From the NCBI GenBank assembly GCA_036346405.1, contig CM070566.1:17355533-17419532 (forward strand): a stretch of DNA of 64,000 bases, read 5' to 3'. The DNA comes from Phyllostachys edulis (Eukaryota > Streptophyta > Magnoliopsida > Poales > Poaceae). The position numbers were made by a program, and so were the translations under genes. Shown in pieces: positions 34,469 to 45,480 of the stretch (position 1 is the first letter of the stretch; each line of letters starts with the position of its first letter). The notes below the pieces were generated by a model that worked only from the letters and a program-made list of their open reading frames with translations, was not told the DNA's origin and searched no databases.

Positions 34469-34698
34469 CTTGGTCACGTGGTGACCAAGTATGTATAGTT
34501 GAGGTCCCCGTCATGAAGATGACGGGCTTGTGGTCCCCACACTCGTGGAGTGTGGGCATTGATTTGAGGTCCCCATGATGAAGATGATGGGCTGTGGTCC
34601 CTATACTTGCGGAGTATAGGCTCTTGGTCCCTGTGCTAGAGGGCACAGGCAAGGGTATGCATCGACGGTTGTATACCCCGTATTACCGGTAAAATACG
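34469..34698 (+). repeat. Ladder of seven short hairpins in the 5' LTR
   Basis: In order: CTTGGTCAC/GTGACCAAG (34469-34489); CCCGTCAT/ATGACGGG (34507-34526); CCCACACT/AGTGTGGG (34536-34556); an imperfect one at about 34571-34590; CCTATACT/AGTATAGG (34600-34620); CCTGTGC/GCACAGG (34630-34649); CGTATT/AATACG (34679-34698). Hairpins two to six are each preceded by GGTCC. The stems have different sequences but the same size and loop length (3-8 nt). Confidence 0.9.
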
Positions 34699-34822
34699 AA
34701 AAGAGAAAAAGGAAAAAGGTGCATTGTGCATTGGCATTACATACTCCTGTGATATGTATTAGTGTAAAGTTTGGAAATTGGATGATGATGTTATAGTTGT
34801 GAGTTTTAATGTTTACTATTGG

Positions 34823-34870
34823 TACTTGCTGAGTCTTTGGGCTCACTCTTGCTGTTGTTGTGTTTTTAGG
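34823..34870 (+). promoter_or_regulatory. Conserved LTR motif after the hairpin ladder
   Basis: CTTGCTGAGTCTTTGGGCTC, then CTTGCTG and a T-rich run ending TTTTTAGGTA. Related copies occur at 41466-41513, at 21446-21490 and, antisense, at 13744-13790. GAGTC facing GGRCTC forms a small hairpin. The T-rich run plus AGGT could be a splice acceptor or a transcript-processing signal; the function is inferred only from conservation. Confidence 0.5.
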
Positions 34871-35283
34871 TACCCTTTGCAAGAATGGCATGCATGGGAG
34901 GGAATAGACTTGAGTTGAATTCACACACTGCCACGCATCTTTAAAGTTGATTAAATTTCAGATCGTACCTTAATAAATGAGCAAACTGTTTAAGGATTGA
35001 TTATGGTTATGCTTCATGCATCGGATTATTTGTAATAATGATGAGTAGCATAACTTGGATATCTTTGAATATGTTTTAGTTGATTAGCATGTTTAGAATG
35101 CTTATTGATGATGCCGAATGTTGGAATATTTGGTTATGAGATATTTAACTTTGGGGACCTTCGGTATAGTTAGCTATACAAAGGAGGTTCTGCTAAAATT
35201 TAGTAAATTGTCTTAGTTTTAAATTTGTTATAATATTAATTTAGTAACATTCCAGGCTCATGTTGAAATTTGGGGTGTTCTGA

Positions 35284-38200
35284 TTGGTATCGAGCGGTTT
35301 GAGGTCCGTGGTATTTGAATTATTAAACTTGACACACTAAGCACAGTAGGTGGGTTTGGGTTATTGCATTGCATTTACGCTTCCGTTATGTTGTATTGTT
35401 GATTCCTGTTATGAGATGATTTGATATATCTATACTATAATATTGTGGTTATTATTGTGTGGGGATAACCCATGTTGAGAGGTTGCAGTCATGGTTGTGG
35501 CCCTGGGCTTTACCAGGTTACACCACCGTTCGTGGTATGAGAATAGGGAAGTGTCTACATCGGATATCTTAGTATAGGCGTTGATAGTGAGTATCTTTAG
35601 AAGAGTTGTTCTCTTCCTTGAATTTGAATTTGGTTAACTCTTGTCCAGTTGGGCTTGATGAATTTCTCTTGAGTTAGTAGTTTTTATTCCAGTCGATGTG
35701 TTTCCATTTATTTAATTTGACCCTTAAAGCGAAAATTGTTTTTTCCAACTGTTGAGCCGCTTGCGGTTGATGAAAATTCTTTGGATAGTGGTTACAATGC
35801 AGTCAGTGGGTTTCAATTGGTTTTTATTTGTTTTATAGAGCAAATTTTGTCTTTTCTGACTCTTGAGCTATTCTTGCTACTTGTAAACGTTTTCATTGGC
35901 AATATTGTTCCTCTTCATGAGAGTTCTACCTTCTTGTTGGCAAACTTGATCCATTTATTCACTTGGTGTTTTAGATAATGGAAAGTATCATTTACAAACT
36001 TAATTGAAGTACGTTTCGACGTTACGCACTTCTTTTAGAATAGTTGGAATGTTGATGTTTAGTGCATCTTCTTTGAGAAAGAAAGTATCAAAGCTATTTT
36101 AAAATGTTTTGTTGTGTTATGTGAGAGGTTTAAAGCATAAAAGATAATTTGATAATGTATGAGTTACCAAGTTGGGTCTGTAGTTTGGTACGTAATCGAT
36201 TTTAACCACGATCCTTGGAAGTGAAGTTGATAGATTTGACGTTGTCATAGAGTAGTTACATGATGAACTTGTTAAATGGTATGATCATTCATACTAGGAA
36301 TCCAAGACTTATTAAGAGGTGTGGTATATTGATGATTTGATCTGATCATAAGATGGTGGAATTCGATAGATTTATTGGATAATTCACAGTAAAGTATCTC
36401 AATAGATTTGTCTACCCATTAGTGATGATTATGTTAAGGATGTGATTGAACGATGACTTAGAGGATATTAATCCAGAAATTTTCATAAGCCGACTACTTG
36501 ATGATTATACTTAATTGTTAGAATGAAACATGTATATCGGATCAGATGAATGTTGAGATAGCATCTTGTGAAACCCTATTTTACAGGAGATGATGTTATT
36601 GAATGTTTAATTATATTTTGCCCTAAATTCTGAGCATAAAGTGGAATGTTAACTCTGTGTTTATAGATGGTTATGTGACTGCAAATAGAAGTAGGACCCT
36701 ATTGCATACGTGATAAATACAATTGTCAATTGTTGATGATAGTTGGAGTGGGTGTGAATAAAACTAATGGTTGAGTGTATGGGTCAATAAGTAGTCTCTG
36801 ATAGCGTGCCTTGCGAAATTGTTATTTGATAGCATGATTTTGATAAAAGAGGTTTATTTCAACCTTGTGCTTTGTGCCTCCTTTGGAGAGGTTTATGATG
36901 GGATAGTAGGCTATGGGGATTCTCGTTAATAGTGTATTATTTCATTGTTAGTGTGATTGTTAGTAAGGGATTATGAAGATGCTATTGAATGTTTTGTATA
37001 AAGGAATTGGATCACTCGCCTGATATTAATTAAATGAAAATGTTTCTAGTTTCGCATTTGTGATATTTCAGACCTCATGTTGATGTGGTAGCTGAAATTG
37101 TTTTGAGCAAAGTGATGTGCTGAGAGGTTTTATTAGTTCCTAAGTGGTTTATGTGTTGTGGTCTTGAAATCTCTTCTTGTTGGAGTTGGCATGGCGATGC
37201 TGTAACCAACGAAAGTCGTTTTCTTTGTTAAAAGAAAGTGTGAAGTAGAAGTATTTGAGATTGAAGTCAAGTTTTGTAACTTGCAGTTTATCGTTTTTTG
37301 CCTAAACTTTATGTTTTGCCCAACAGAGTTTCCCGAATCCCAAAAGCAATATTTTATTCTCATTTGCAGTTTGATACTCTCTGCTTGTGGGACGTGTGCC
37401 CTCAACTATGATCACATCTTTTGTTTTTCGAGATCGTTGCTATTTGATTATTTCTCTTGATCTTGTAATTACTCCAAGTGGTAATGTTTTCCCTTGTGCT
37501 GAAATTTATTTCTATTTGCCTCTTCTTCTAAGAAAGGGTTAACCGACTTGTATTGCAAAGTCTCTTCGGATGTGTTTTGGTAACTAGATAGTGGTGGTTT
37601 AGTAGATAGTTTTGTGAACCTTTAGGTGTCAGGTTGTTTGATAGGCTTTGAGTAATAAATCAATTTATTAGAATAATCCTTGGAGAGGATTTGATTTAAA
37701 AAAGAATGTCTGTCTTTAGAACTAACAGATTTTGTTGTCGCAACTAGTAGGACCTATAGCGAGATGTAGTCCAAGATTTGGTATTCATTTTGACAGAACA
37801 TTAGAATTAGTAAGTATGAAAATCTTGATCAGTTTATTAGAGTATCGCAATTGAGTAGTCGGTAAGATTGTGTAGAAGAATTATGATGGTGTAGTTTAAT
37901 GAGAGTAGCAGTGTAGTGAAATCTAATAGTTGTGTTAAATGATGGGATAGCAGGAATTGTTAAGTTATGGTCAAGAATGACTTGGCCTCAGTGATTAACC
38001 CTATGGGAGTTAGATTATCTCTAAAGATAACTTGGTCAAAAATATATTTATTTATTGATGTTAGTGATTGAGTATGATTGAATCTTGATCAATCAGTTAA
38101 AGTATTGTGAATGGGTATATTGTGGTCGTGTAGCTGAGTTTGATTGGTATGGGTTAGAGAAGGTCTAAGATTGGTGAAATGAATCGCTTTAGGTGGTTAC

Positions 38201-39568
38201 TTGATTGGTGAGGAATGTTGATATTAATAACTAAGGTTATTGTTGAGCTGTGTAAAATTTTAGTAAACGAATTTGAGGGTTTCCTATCAATTATACCAGA
38301 AATTCATGGTAGGAGACTTGGATGTTGAATTTGGGACTTTGCATTTTATGCTAGGACCTTGGAGACCCAATATTATGTGTAGAGGTGGATGAACAGAAGC
38401 GGATTTTGAATAGTGTGTTGATCTTTGATAGAATACTTTGGGTAAAGTAAATGAGTGTGAATGTGGTGAATTTCAAGTTGATTATCCATAAAAGATTGAG
38501 GTGATGTGATTGTGGATGAAATCTATGTTGAGGTGTGTTGGGAATTATTGGTCAAAGTAATTCCTTTGGTAGAGAAGTTGATAAGAGTATGTTATTGTGG
38601 ATTAGTAGAATCTCTCTACATGAGTGTGGTTGCTGCTTTTAGGTTGAGCAATGCTTTGAGGTTGTCGATTAAGAAGAAGGAGCAGTGTGATAATTTGGAA
38701 TCCCAGGATTTAAATGAAAGTTTATTCCTAAAATAAGGATTGAGGAAAAAGAATGTTTTCTTGGGTAGTAGAATGCTCTCTTGATTCTTGTTCGAGCTGT
38801 GGGTTATGACAGGTGTTAGTTGCTATTTGAGTTGGCTTTTATGTTGGCTTGTGTGGTTCTTTCTGGTTCAGAAAGAATAAAGGAAAAGATTGATTTGGGC
38901 ATTCGAGCGATTCCTCCTTTGACTCACGTGGTGTTTATTTGCAAACTGCCTACTTGGGAAGTGGAAAAGTTTTATGATGAATATTTTGATTTTGGATTTG
39001 ACTTTTTTGGTGGAGAGTTGGTAATGCGTGTTTGCGATGAGAATCCTTTATTTTCAGTTGGGTTCTGTTTTTAAAAGAATTTGTTTAAAATGAGTTCTAT
39101 TGTGTATCCCTAGTTAAAGGATGTACTCATTGTTAAAGTGAAGAGATCGAGTGATACAAGGAACAAGAGTTCTTCGTGTTTTGTGCAGGTTGTGTGGTTT
39201 GGTACCAAAGGGAAGGCTGGCCTAAGGTACATTGGTTTGTTTCTCGAAGTTTAGGTGATTTTGGAAGATAGAGTATCACTAAGACCGTCTCGAGTCCTAG
39301 CGCAGGGTACACAATGTTTTGTGTGACCCGATGTTGAGGGGATACTCGAGAAATCTGGAGTGTGAGGTTTTTTTTGAGCCGTTGACCTATGAGTAATACC
39401 GTACCCTCGAGTCCTGCCCGTTGAGTGGTTCTAGAGAGGTCGGAGCGAGTGTTGAGGCTTAGGACGTCTGGTACACATTTTATTTGTGGTTACTCTCGGA
39501 TTTGGTGTTCTATCGAGTAGAACGACGATGTAGAATTCGGGGTCGAATTCTTTTTGAGGGGGGTAGAA
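35284..39568 (+). pseudogene. Degenerate internal region of the Tekay-like element
   Basis: 4.3 kb with no open frame longer than about 90 codons and no intact gag, RT, RNase H or integrase motif. Near 39190-39300, WFGTKGKAGLRYIG and a later PSRVLAQGTQCF look like a ruined integrase C-terminal region. The plus strand is strongly G-over-C: the 60 bases from 38101 have 22 G and 2 C, and those from 37921 have 16 G and 3 C. The frame at 38820-39074 (84 codons) is not recognised. Confidence 0.6.
35285..35297 (+). promoter_or_regulatory. Primer-binding site of the Tekay-like element
   Basis: TGGTATCGAGCGG directly follows the 5' LTR and resembles the tRNA-Met type site TGGTATCAGAGC with one base missing. 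Confidence 0.65.
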
Positions 39569-41924
39569 TGTAATATCCCGTTCAGACAATAGAGAATTAA
39601 TTGAATTAGAGACGAAATTAAATAGAATTATTTAGTTGAATTTCAGAAATTTTAGGTTCGGAAAGGAACCTGGGCCTTCGGCCCATGGCCTTGTGGCCCA
39701 TGTGGGGGGGTGGCTAACTAGCATTAAAGAGGACCAGATAGAGGTGTAACCCTAGTCGCTCTGTCGTTTTTTTCCCCAAGCCGTATTGCCTCCTGCCTTT
39801 GCCAAATGCACACCATGTTGCCTCTAAATTACCATGTGCCGCCGCATCCAATCAGCGCAGTAGGTATGGCCGTGTGCCGTCTTGTGCACCGTCGCCAAGA
39901 TGTTCGCCACCACCGCAAGCCGCCCGCGAGCGCCGCCACGGCGTGCATCGCTGCCACAGCGTCTGACCGCCTACTGCGTGCGTGTTTTTCCTTGCCGTGT
40001 GGTCGCGCTGCTGCGTGCTTGGCGTGTGTGCCGTCGCTGCCAATCCGAGCGAGCGAGTGCAAAGGTGCGTATGGCATTCTTTTGGCTACGATTAGATTCC
40101 TTTGGCTGCGATTGACCTTCTGGCTGCTTTTGATTGGGTTAGTAGTGCAACATTAATTGGCAGTTAACTAGTGGCCACGTAGCTATTGTATATGCATGCA
40201 GTTTGCTAGTGCTAGAAACAATTAGTAGTGCAGTTCGCTGCATGCATCGGCTGATTATTGTATTGGTATTATTAGTTGGATAAGATTATTTAATTGGCAC
40301 TAGTAGTTGGCTTTGAATATTTAATTGGAGTATGGCATTAGTAGCTAGTTGGCTGCATGCAGTTTCAATTCGATTAGTAGGGAGAGAGAGATTAATTAGA
40401 TAATGCTAATTAGTAGTTAACTAGTTTGGCCGTAGCATTGTATGCATTCATGTTTAAGAAGTAAAGGTGAGTCATTAGCTAGTTAGTGCTGCATGTTTCT
40501 AGTCAGGGAGATATCGAACAGTAGATTGGTTTTGGTCTGCTGTTCTATTGTACGATTTATTCTGGTACCTTAATGGCGAATTTTGGGAATGTCATCTACT
40601 AGTTAATTGTAGATAATTTCAGTATCTTTCCATAGAGTATTTAATCATATCGAGCGGACGAGTAATTTGCAAGTTATGAATTTTTTATTATGATTGTCGA
40701 CAGAGGGGACAGATCGACATTTAGGATTTTTGAGTGGGGATTGCGCTAGAGAGTATAGCGAGTTCAGGTATACTTCTAGTTTTGTTATTGGTCCAGTATT
40801 ATTATCTTAGCGTGCTATTTAAATATATTCAGGTGGGGGATTGGTCCTGGGGGCAGCGCCCTCTTCACGTCCTCCGTTCTCGCACGGTTGAGGCAAATAC
40901 TCTGATTGATAGAATAATTATGAATGTTTGATTGCGAGTGCTAGTATTTGATGCATATTAGCTATGCATAGTTGATAGTGTGATATGTATGATTAAAGAT
41001 GGTGAATGCTTGAGATATGATTAAGTGTTATTCATGCATGATGCTATTGCTATACATGTTATTGAAAGATAGAGAAATTGTTCATGTGAACATTGAGAGC
41101 ATACTTGAGACTTGGTCACGTGGTGACCAAGTATGTATAGTTGAGGTCCCCGTCATGAAGATGACGGGCTTGTGGTCCCCACACTCGTGGAGTGTGTGCA
41201 TTGATTTGAGGTCCCCATCATGAAGATGATGGGCTGTGGTCCCTATACTTGCAGAGCATAGGCTCTTGGTTCCTGTGCTAGAGGGCACAGGTAAGGGTAT
41301 GCATCGACGGTTGTATACCCCGCATTACCGGTAAAATGCGAAAAGAGAAAAAAAGGAAAAAGGTGCATTGTGCATTGGTATTACATACTCATGTGATATG
41401 TATTAGTGTAAAGTTTGGAAATTGGATGATGATGTTATAGTTGTGAGTTTTAATGTTTACTATTGGTACTTGCTGAGTCTTTGGGCTCACTCTTGCTGTT
41501 GTTGTGTTTTTAGGTACCCTTTGTAAGAACGGCATGCATGGGAGGGAATAGACTTGAGTTGAATTCACACACTGCCACGCATCTTTAAAGTTGATTAAAT
41601 TTCAGATCGTACCTTAATAAATGAGCAAACTGTTTAAGGATTGATTATGGTTATGCTTCATGCATCGGATTATTTGTAATAATGATGAGTAGCATAACTA
41701 GGATATCTTTGAATATGTTTTAGTTGATTAGCATGTTTAGAATGCTTATTGATGATGCCAGATGTTGGAATATTTGGTTATGAGATATTTAACTGTTGGG
41801 ACCTTCGGTATAGTTAACTATACAAAGGAGGTTCTACCGAAATTTAGTAAATTGTTTTAGTTTTAAATTTGTTATAATGTTAATTTAGTAGCATTCCAGG
41901 CTCATGTTGGGCTGGGGTGTTACA
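39569..41924 (+). repeat. 3' LTR of the Tekay-like element
   Basis: 2356 bp from TGTAATATCCCG to GGGGTGTTACA, followed by the target duplication AGAAC. It lacks the nested MITE of the 5' LTR and therefore gives the original LTR structure. Confidence 0.93.
41111..41340 (+). repeat. Hairpin ladder in the 3' LTR
   Basis: Same seven hairpins as at 34469-34698 with scattered substitutions. The last stem is CGCATT/AATGCG (41321-41340) where the 5' LTR has CGTATT/AATACG. The fourth stem is perfect here (CCATCAT/ATGATGG), while the third and fifth each carry a mismatch. Confidence 0.9.
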
Positions 41925-42070
41925 AGAACCGTCCGTGATATGTCCCATATCACAAACGGTTCCATTATGGAACCGTCTGTGAAATGGTTTTTTCTCAAGT
42001 ATATTTATCTTGTATATACACTTACATGACGTGAAGAAATTACATGTTTATATGTCAATTTTGTCATTTA

Positions 42071-42175
42071 AATCTTCTGAAAATTTGCTTTAACTATATA
42101 TATATAATTAATTAATTAATTAATATATATATATATAATTAATTAATTAATTAATTAATTTGTTCCACTAAACCG

Positions 42176-42237
<62 letters not shown>
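42071..42237. repeat. AT microsatellites
   Basis: Runs of (AT)n and AATT-type repeats at about 42097-42160, then a long uninterrupted (AT)n at about 42180-42236, inside the second CACTA element. Confidence 0.95.
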
Positions 42238-42240
<3 letters not shown>

Positions 42241-42374
42241 ATAATTCAACATACAATTAATATAGTAACTTCACCTCCAAACTCTTTTTCTTCATTTTGG
42301 AATTTTCATATATATGGCCAAACAGCGTGGCCAGTCGCTGTCGATTACAAAAAGATTAAAAAAAAAGTAGAAAC

Positions 42375-43085
42375 CTATAAATAAACAAAGCTTTTCTGGT
42401 GGCGGAGCTTGGCTGCTATCTCTGTCCTCAATACTTCATAGGCGGCGGCGTCGGGGGTGGACGGTTCGTGATCGAACGATGCCTGAAATGCGTCCACCCG
42501 CTGACGCACTCGTTCAAGTGTCTCCCGAAGACCCTCAGACTGTTGAACCAAGAATAATTGAGCCCATAGGCTCTCTTCCCTTGCTTGAGGGGTCTCAGCC
42601 TAGTCGACTTGGTCACCCGCCGCCTCGATTAAGCAGTCCAAGTGACGGCAAGCCTCCTGGAGACGTGCAACGTCGTTGTGGAGGACCACGTCGACGACGT
42701 GGTAAACTCACCGAAAGTGGGAGATCACCCGGAAGACGCGGCGGAGGAGGATGTCAAGACGGCGGAAGGTGGCCATCACCTGCTCCGGCAAATCCTCGGA
42801 CAGAGGAGTAGTGAAGACACTGTTGAAACAATGTTCTTTCGCAGCACCCGCCAACGTACAGCGAGAGAGGTGCTCGTACAGTACGGCCAGGTAGTTCATC
42901 AATGCTGGCGACAAGGAAACAGAGGCAACCATTTCTGTTATTTTATAAGTAGTAGACTTATATGTGGGGATGATCATCTTCGATGGTGGATGATCCTTTT
43001 TATAAAACATGGAATAAATTCGGAGCGTGAGACGAAGAGACGCATCGGGGAGCCGAGGCGGCATTGATGTGATGAAGAGACGCAT
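42375..43085 (-). pseudogene. Minus-strand 237-codon frame with two internal stops in the second CACTA element
   Basis: Read on the minus strand from 43085 to the TAG at 42375-42377, one frame is continuous except for an internal TGA and an internal TAG. Both could have arisen by C-to-T change. It gives helical, leucine- and arginine-rich sequence (ALMNYLAVLYEHLSR, QVMATFRRLDILLRRV, ARLQEACRHLDCLIEAAGD, RETLERVRQRVDAFQASF), suggesting coiled coils. I do not recognise the family. It could be a captured gene fragment or a remnant of a CACTA accessory protein. Confidence 0.5.
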
Positions 43086-43119
43086 CGGCGATGAAGAAAC
43101 TCATCGGGAGCTGTAGTGA

Positions 43120-43460
43120 TTATCACAGACGGTTATAACAAAAAACCGTCTGTGATATGTAGCAATATCATAGACGGTTATTGTTAAGAACCGTCTATGA
43201 GGTTTCACAGACGGTTGGTTTTTAGAACCGTCTGTGATATGTAGAATTATCACAGACAGTTCTAAAAATGAACCGTATGTGATACTTCATAGACGGTTTT
43301 AGTTATGAACCGTCTGTGATATTACCTCTTCACAGACGGTTTTTAGCGCGACGATAAAGAGCAGATCTCTAAACCAAAACCGTCGTGATTGTATTTATCT
43401 GAGCGGTTTTGGTCAACAGTTTGTGATGAGACGTCCAGTATTAGCCTTTTTGTAGTAGTG
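43120..43460. repeat. Right subterminal repeats and terminus of the second CACTA element
   Basis: Alternating CACAGACGGTT and AACCGTCTGTGA copies, facing pairs forming hairpins, then the terminal inverted repeat ending GTAGTAGTG at 43460. Confidence 0.9.
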
Positions 43461-43475
43461 TGAGCATATTAGTTA

Positions 43476-43604
43476 CTCCCTCCGGTCACAAATATATGTC
43501 GTTTTGCATATTAACAAAGCCCCCAAAACTCAACTTTGACTACTAGTTTCTATTGTAATATAGTATCACCAAATGAAGTTATAATATTATAAAAATACTT
43601 TTCA

Positions 43605-43651
<47 letters not shown>

Positions 43652-43754
43652 TTTCATATATCAATCTAAATATTTAAAAATATATTATTTGCTAAAGTTT
43701 TGAAAGTTTGACTACACGTATCCCAAAATGACATGTATTTGTGACTGGCGGGAG
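43476..43754. mobile_element. Stowaway MITE
   Basis: Begins CTCCCTCCGG and ends GGCGGGAG, flanked by TA on both sides, the Tc1/mariner-type Stowaway signature. Contains an (AT)n tract near 43607-43648. Confidence 0.88.
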
Positions 43755-44700
43755 TAGAATCTAAAGAAATGAGGTTATGAAAATACACTCTTTATCTCCT
43801 ACAAATGAATCTTCTGGACTTCCTTGGCACAGGCGTTATAAAATAATTAAGGGATTTGTGACGGTTTGAAATACCTTCATGAATGTGGAATTTTCCATCT
43901 AGACCTAAAACCTACCAGTATATTGCTTGATAAGAACATGGTACCAAAAATTACAAATTTTGGTTTGTCAATGTTCTTTAGCGATACTTGTCGATCCCAT
44001 ACCACAAGCAAGCTTCTAGGAACACTGTAAGCTAAATGTCTCATTTGAGATCCATTGGTTTTTCCTATATTCAATTAATTATGTTTGCTTTAAAATTACC
44101 GGAGTATATATGTGATAATTATGAATTTATGATATCATGCAGTGGATACGTGCCGCCAGAATATATAGAAAAAGGGATGATCTCAAATAAGTTTGATGTA
44201 TTTAGTTTGGGTGTCATAATCATAGGCATAATGACAGGCCTTGATGGCTACTCCAAACAATCCGACATGTCTTCCCAAGATTTTATTCAACAGGTAAGAA
44301 AAGTCATTTGTATTTATGAGGACCTCTACGGTCATTTTTTTTTTTAGAAATAGTATTATGTCATGTTTTTAAACTTCGGTACTACCTTATTCTCATTTGA
44401 TTCAATTTCATAGGTATTGGAAAACTGGAGGAACAGGCCACAGGAACAATGGAAAGATGAGTTATATTTGGATGTATTTTACCAACAAGTGAAGATATGC
44501 ATTCAGATCGCACTGAACTGTGTGGAAACTGACATTTACAAAAGGCCCAGTATAGGGGATATCACTACAACAAGAACAACCATGTAGCAACACATACTCA
44601 ACAACGGAAAATAAAAGCGTTGCGTCCAAATTTGTTAGCGAATCCGACCACCCCCACGTCTAAGCCAAATAGATAAAAAAAATTCTAAAACAAATAAGAC

Positions 44701-45480
44701 GTGGGCTCACTGGGCTTTAACTTCCTCATACTTTATCTCTTTAACCCACCCTACACTAGCATTTGGCCAAGCTGGCCCTATCCTCCCACTCATGCCCTGC
44801 CGCCGCCACTGCATAATCTTCTCCCACTCCATGCCATGCCTCAGATCCGAGCGGGGACGACGAAGAGGAAGCCTGATTCACCGATGAAGACGAGGCGACA
44901 TCGGGCGAGGAAGAGCAGATCTGGCAACGAGCTTGAAGATGCGTCGGTGGCAAGTCGCGACCTCCAGGCAAGAAGCGACGCCGGCGGATCGAGGCTTGTC
45001 GGTGCGTCGTCAGGACGACGCTGGGAGCAGCTGAGCAGAGCTGCAACGAGAGGCTGCCCCGGGGAGCAAAGAAAGCTCCTCCCGGGGGCAGCAAGCATCG
45101 GTAGACGAGCGACGGCTAGGTGGCGGCGGCGGCTACGGTAAACCCTAAACGCCTTACACGGATCATCCTAATCTTGCTGGCTTTGGTGTCCAACACCAGA
45201 TCCATGTGGCCGCTGCACCCGTTCTCAACGCCGCCAGTCCATCTTCGATTGGATCTGGTTCAAGTTGTCGCTCTGATTCCGATTTTGGATGACCACGCCA
45301 TCTAGTTGTTCATCATTGGTCGCCATGTCCAGAGTCCCTCTACTAGTAGCCGGTGATACACATCGTCATCAGTCAATCGGGCTCCACCGTCAGATGCCTG
45401 CACAGCCGTCAATTTACCGGCGATGCCCCGGTCATCATCGATATATGCCCCAGCCTCACCCGATCCCAGGTAAGATTACC
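44701..45480. other. GC-rich captured segment in the third CACTA element
   Basis: A 146-codon frame on the plus strand (44701-45141) and antisense frames are Arg- and Ser-rich and match no known domain. The stretch 45050-45150 is clearly similar to 52105-52200, the leader of an antisense LTR element: GGAGCAAAGA, GGGGGCAGC, GACGAGCGA, GGCGGCGGC and GTAAACCCTAA in the same order and spacing. So the segment is probably copied from retroelement or gene-leader DNA. Confidence 0.55.

Larger units (their letters stand above)
31453..35283 (+). repeat. 5' LTR of the Tekay-like element, carrying a nested insertion
   Basis: Collinear with the 3' LTR (39569-41924) once the insert and its 9-bp duplication are removed: about 2352 against 2356 bp. 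The end is mutated (GGGGTGTTCTGA where the 3' LTR has GGGGTGTTACA). It contains the hairpin ladder at 34469-34698. Confidence 0.88.
31453..41924 (+). mobile_element. Gypsy retrotransposon (Tekay/Del-like), non-coding internal region, target duplication AGAAC
   Basis: LTRs at 31453-35283 (including a 1.48-kb insertion) and 39569-41924 both begin TGTAATATCCCGTTCAGACA. Flanking AGAAC is seen at 31448-31452 and 41925-41929. A primer site follows the 5' LTR, and GAGGGGGGTAGAA precedes the 3' LTR as a polypurine tract. The element sits in the left subterminal repeats of a CACTA element. The internal region (4.3 kb) has no intact gene. A degraded trace near 39190-39230 (WFGTKGKAGLRYIG) recalls the C-terminal integrase region of Tekay-type polyproteins. 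Confidence 0.92.
31280..43460. mobile_element. Second CACTA element, non-autonomous, split by a gypsy retrotransposon
   Basis: The right terminus on the minus strand is CACTACTACAAAAAGGCTAA, ending at 43460. The left end near 31280 (CTCCTACTAATAAAGAGACT) is a degraded match. Both flanks carry repeats of CACAGACGGTTC and GAACCGTCTGTGA, at 31303-31440, 41929-41980 and 43122-43345. Without the retrotransposon at 31453-41924 the element is only about 1.7 kb. Its sole coding-like content is the minus-strand frame at 42375-43085. No transposase domain is present. The 3-bp duplication is not visible because the left tip is mutated. Confidence 0.82.

Noticed and set aside
38820..39074. 84-codon frame with hydrophobic start (MLFELAFMLACVVLSGS)
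   Set aside because: Looks like a short membrane protein but lies in the decayed, C-poor internal region of a gypsy element where chance frames are frequent.
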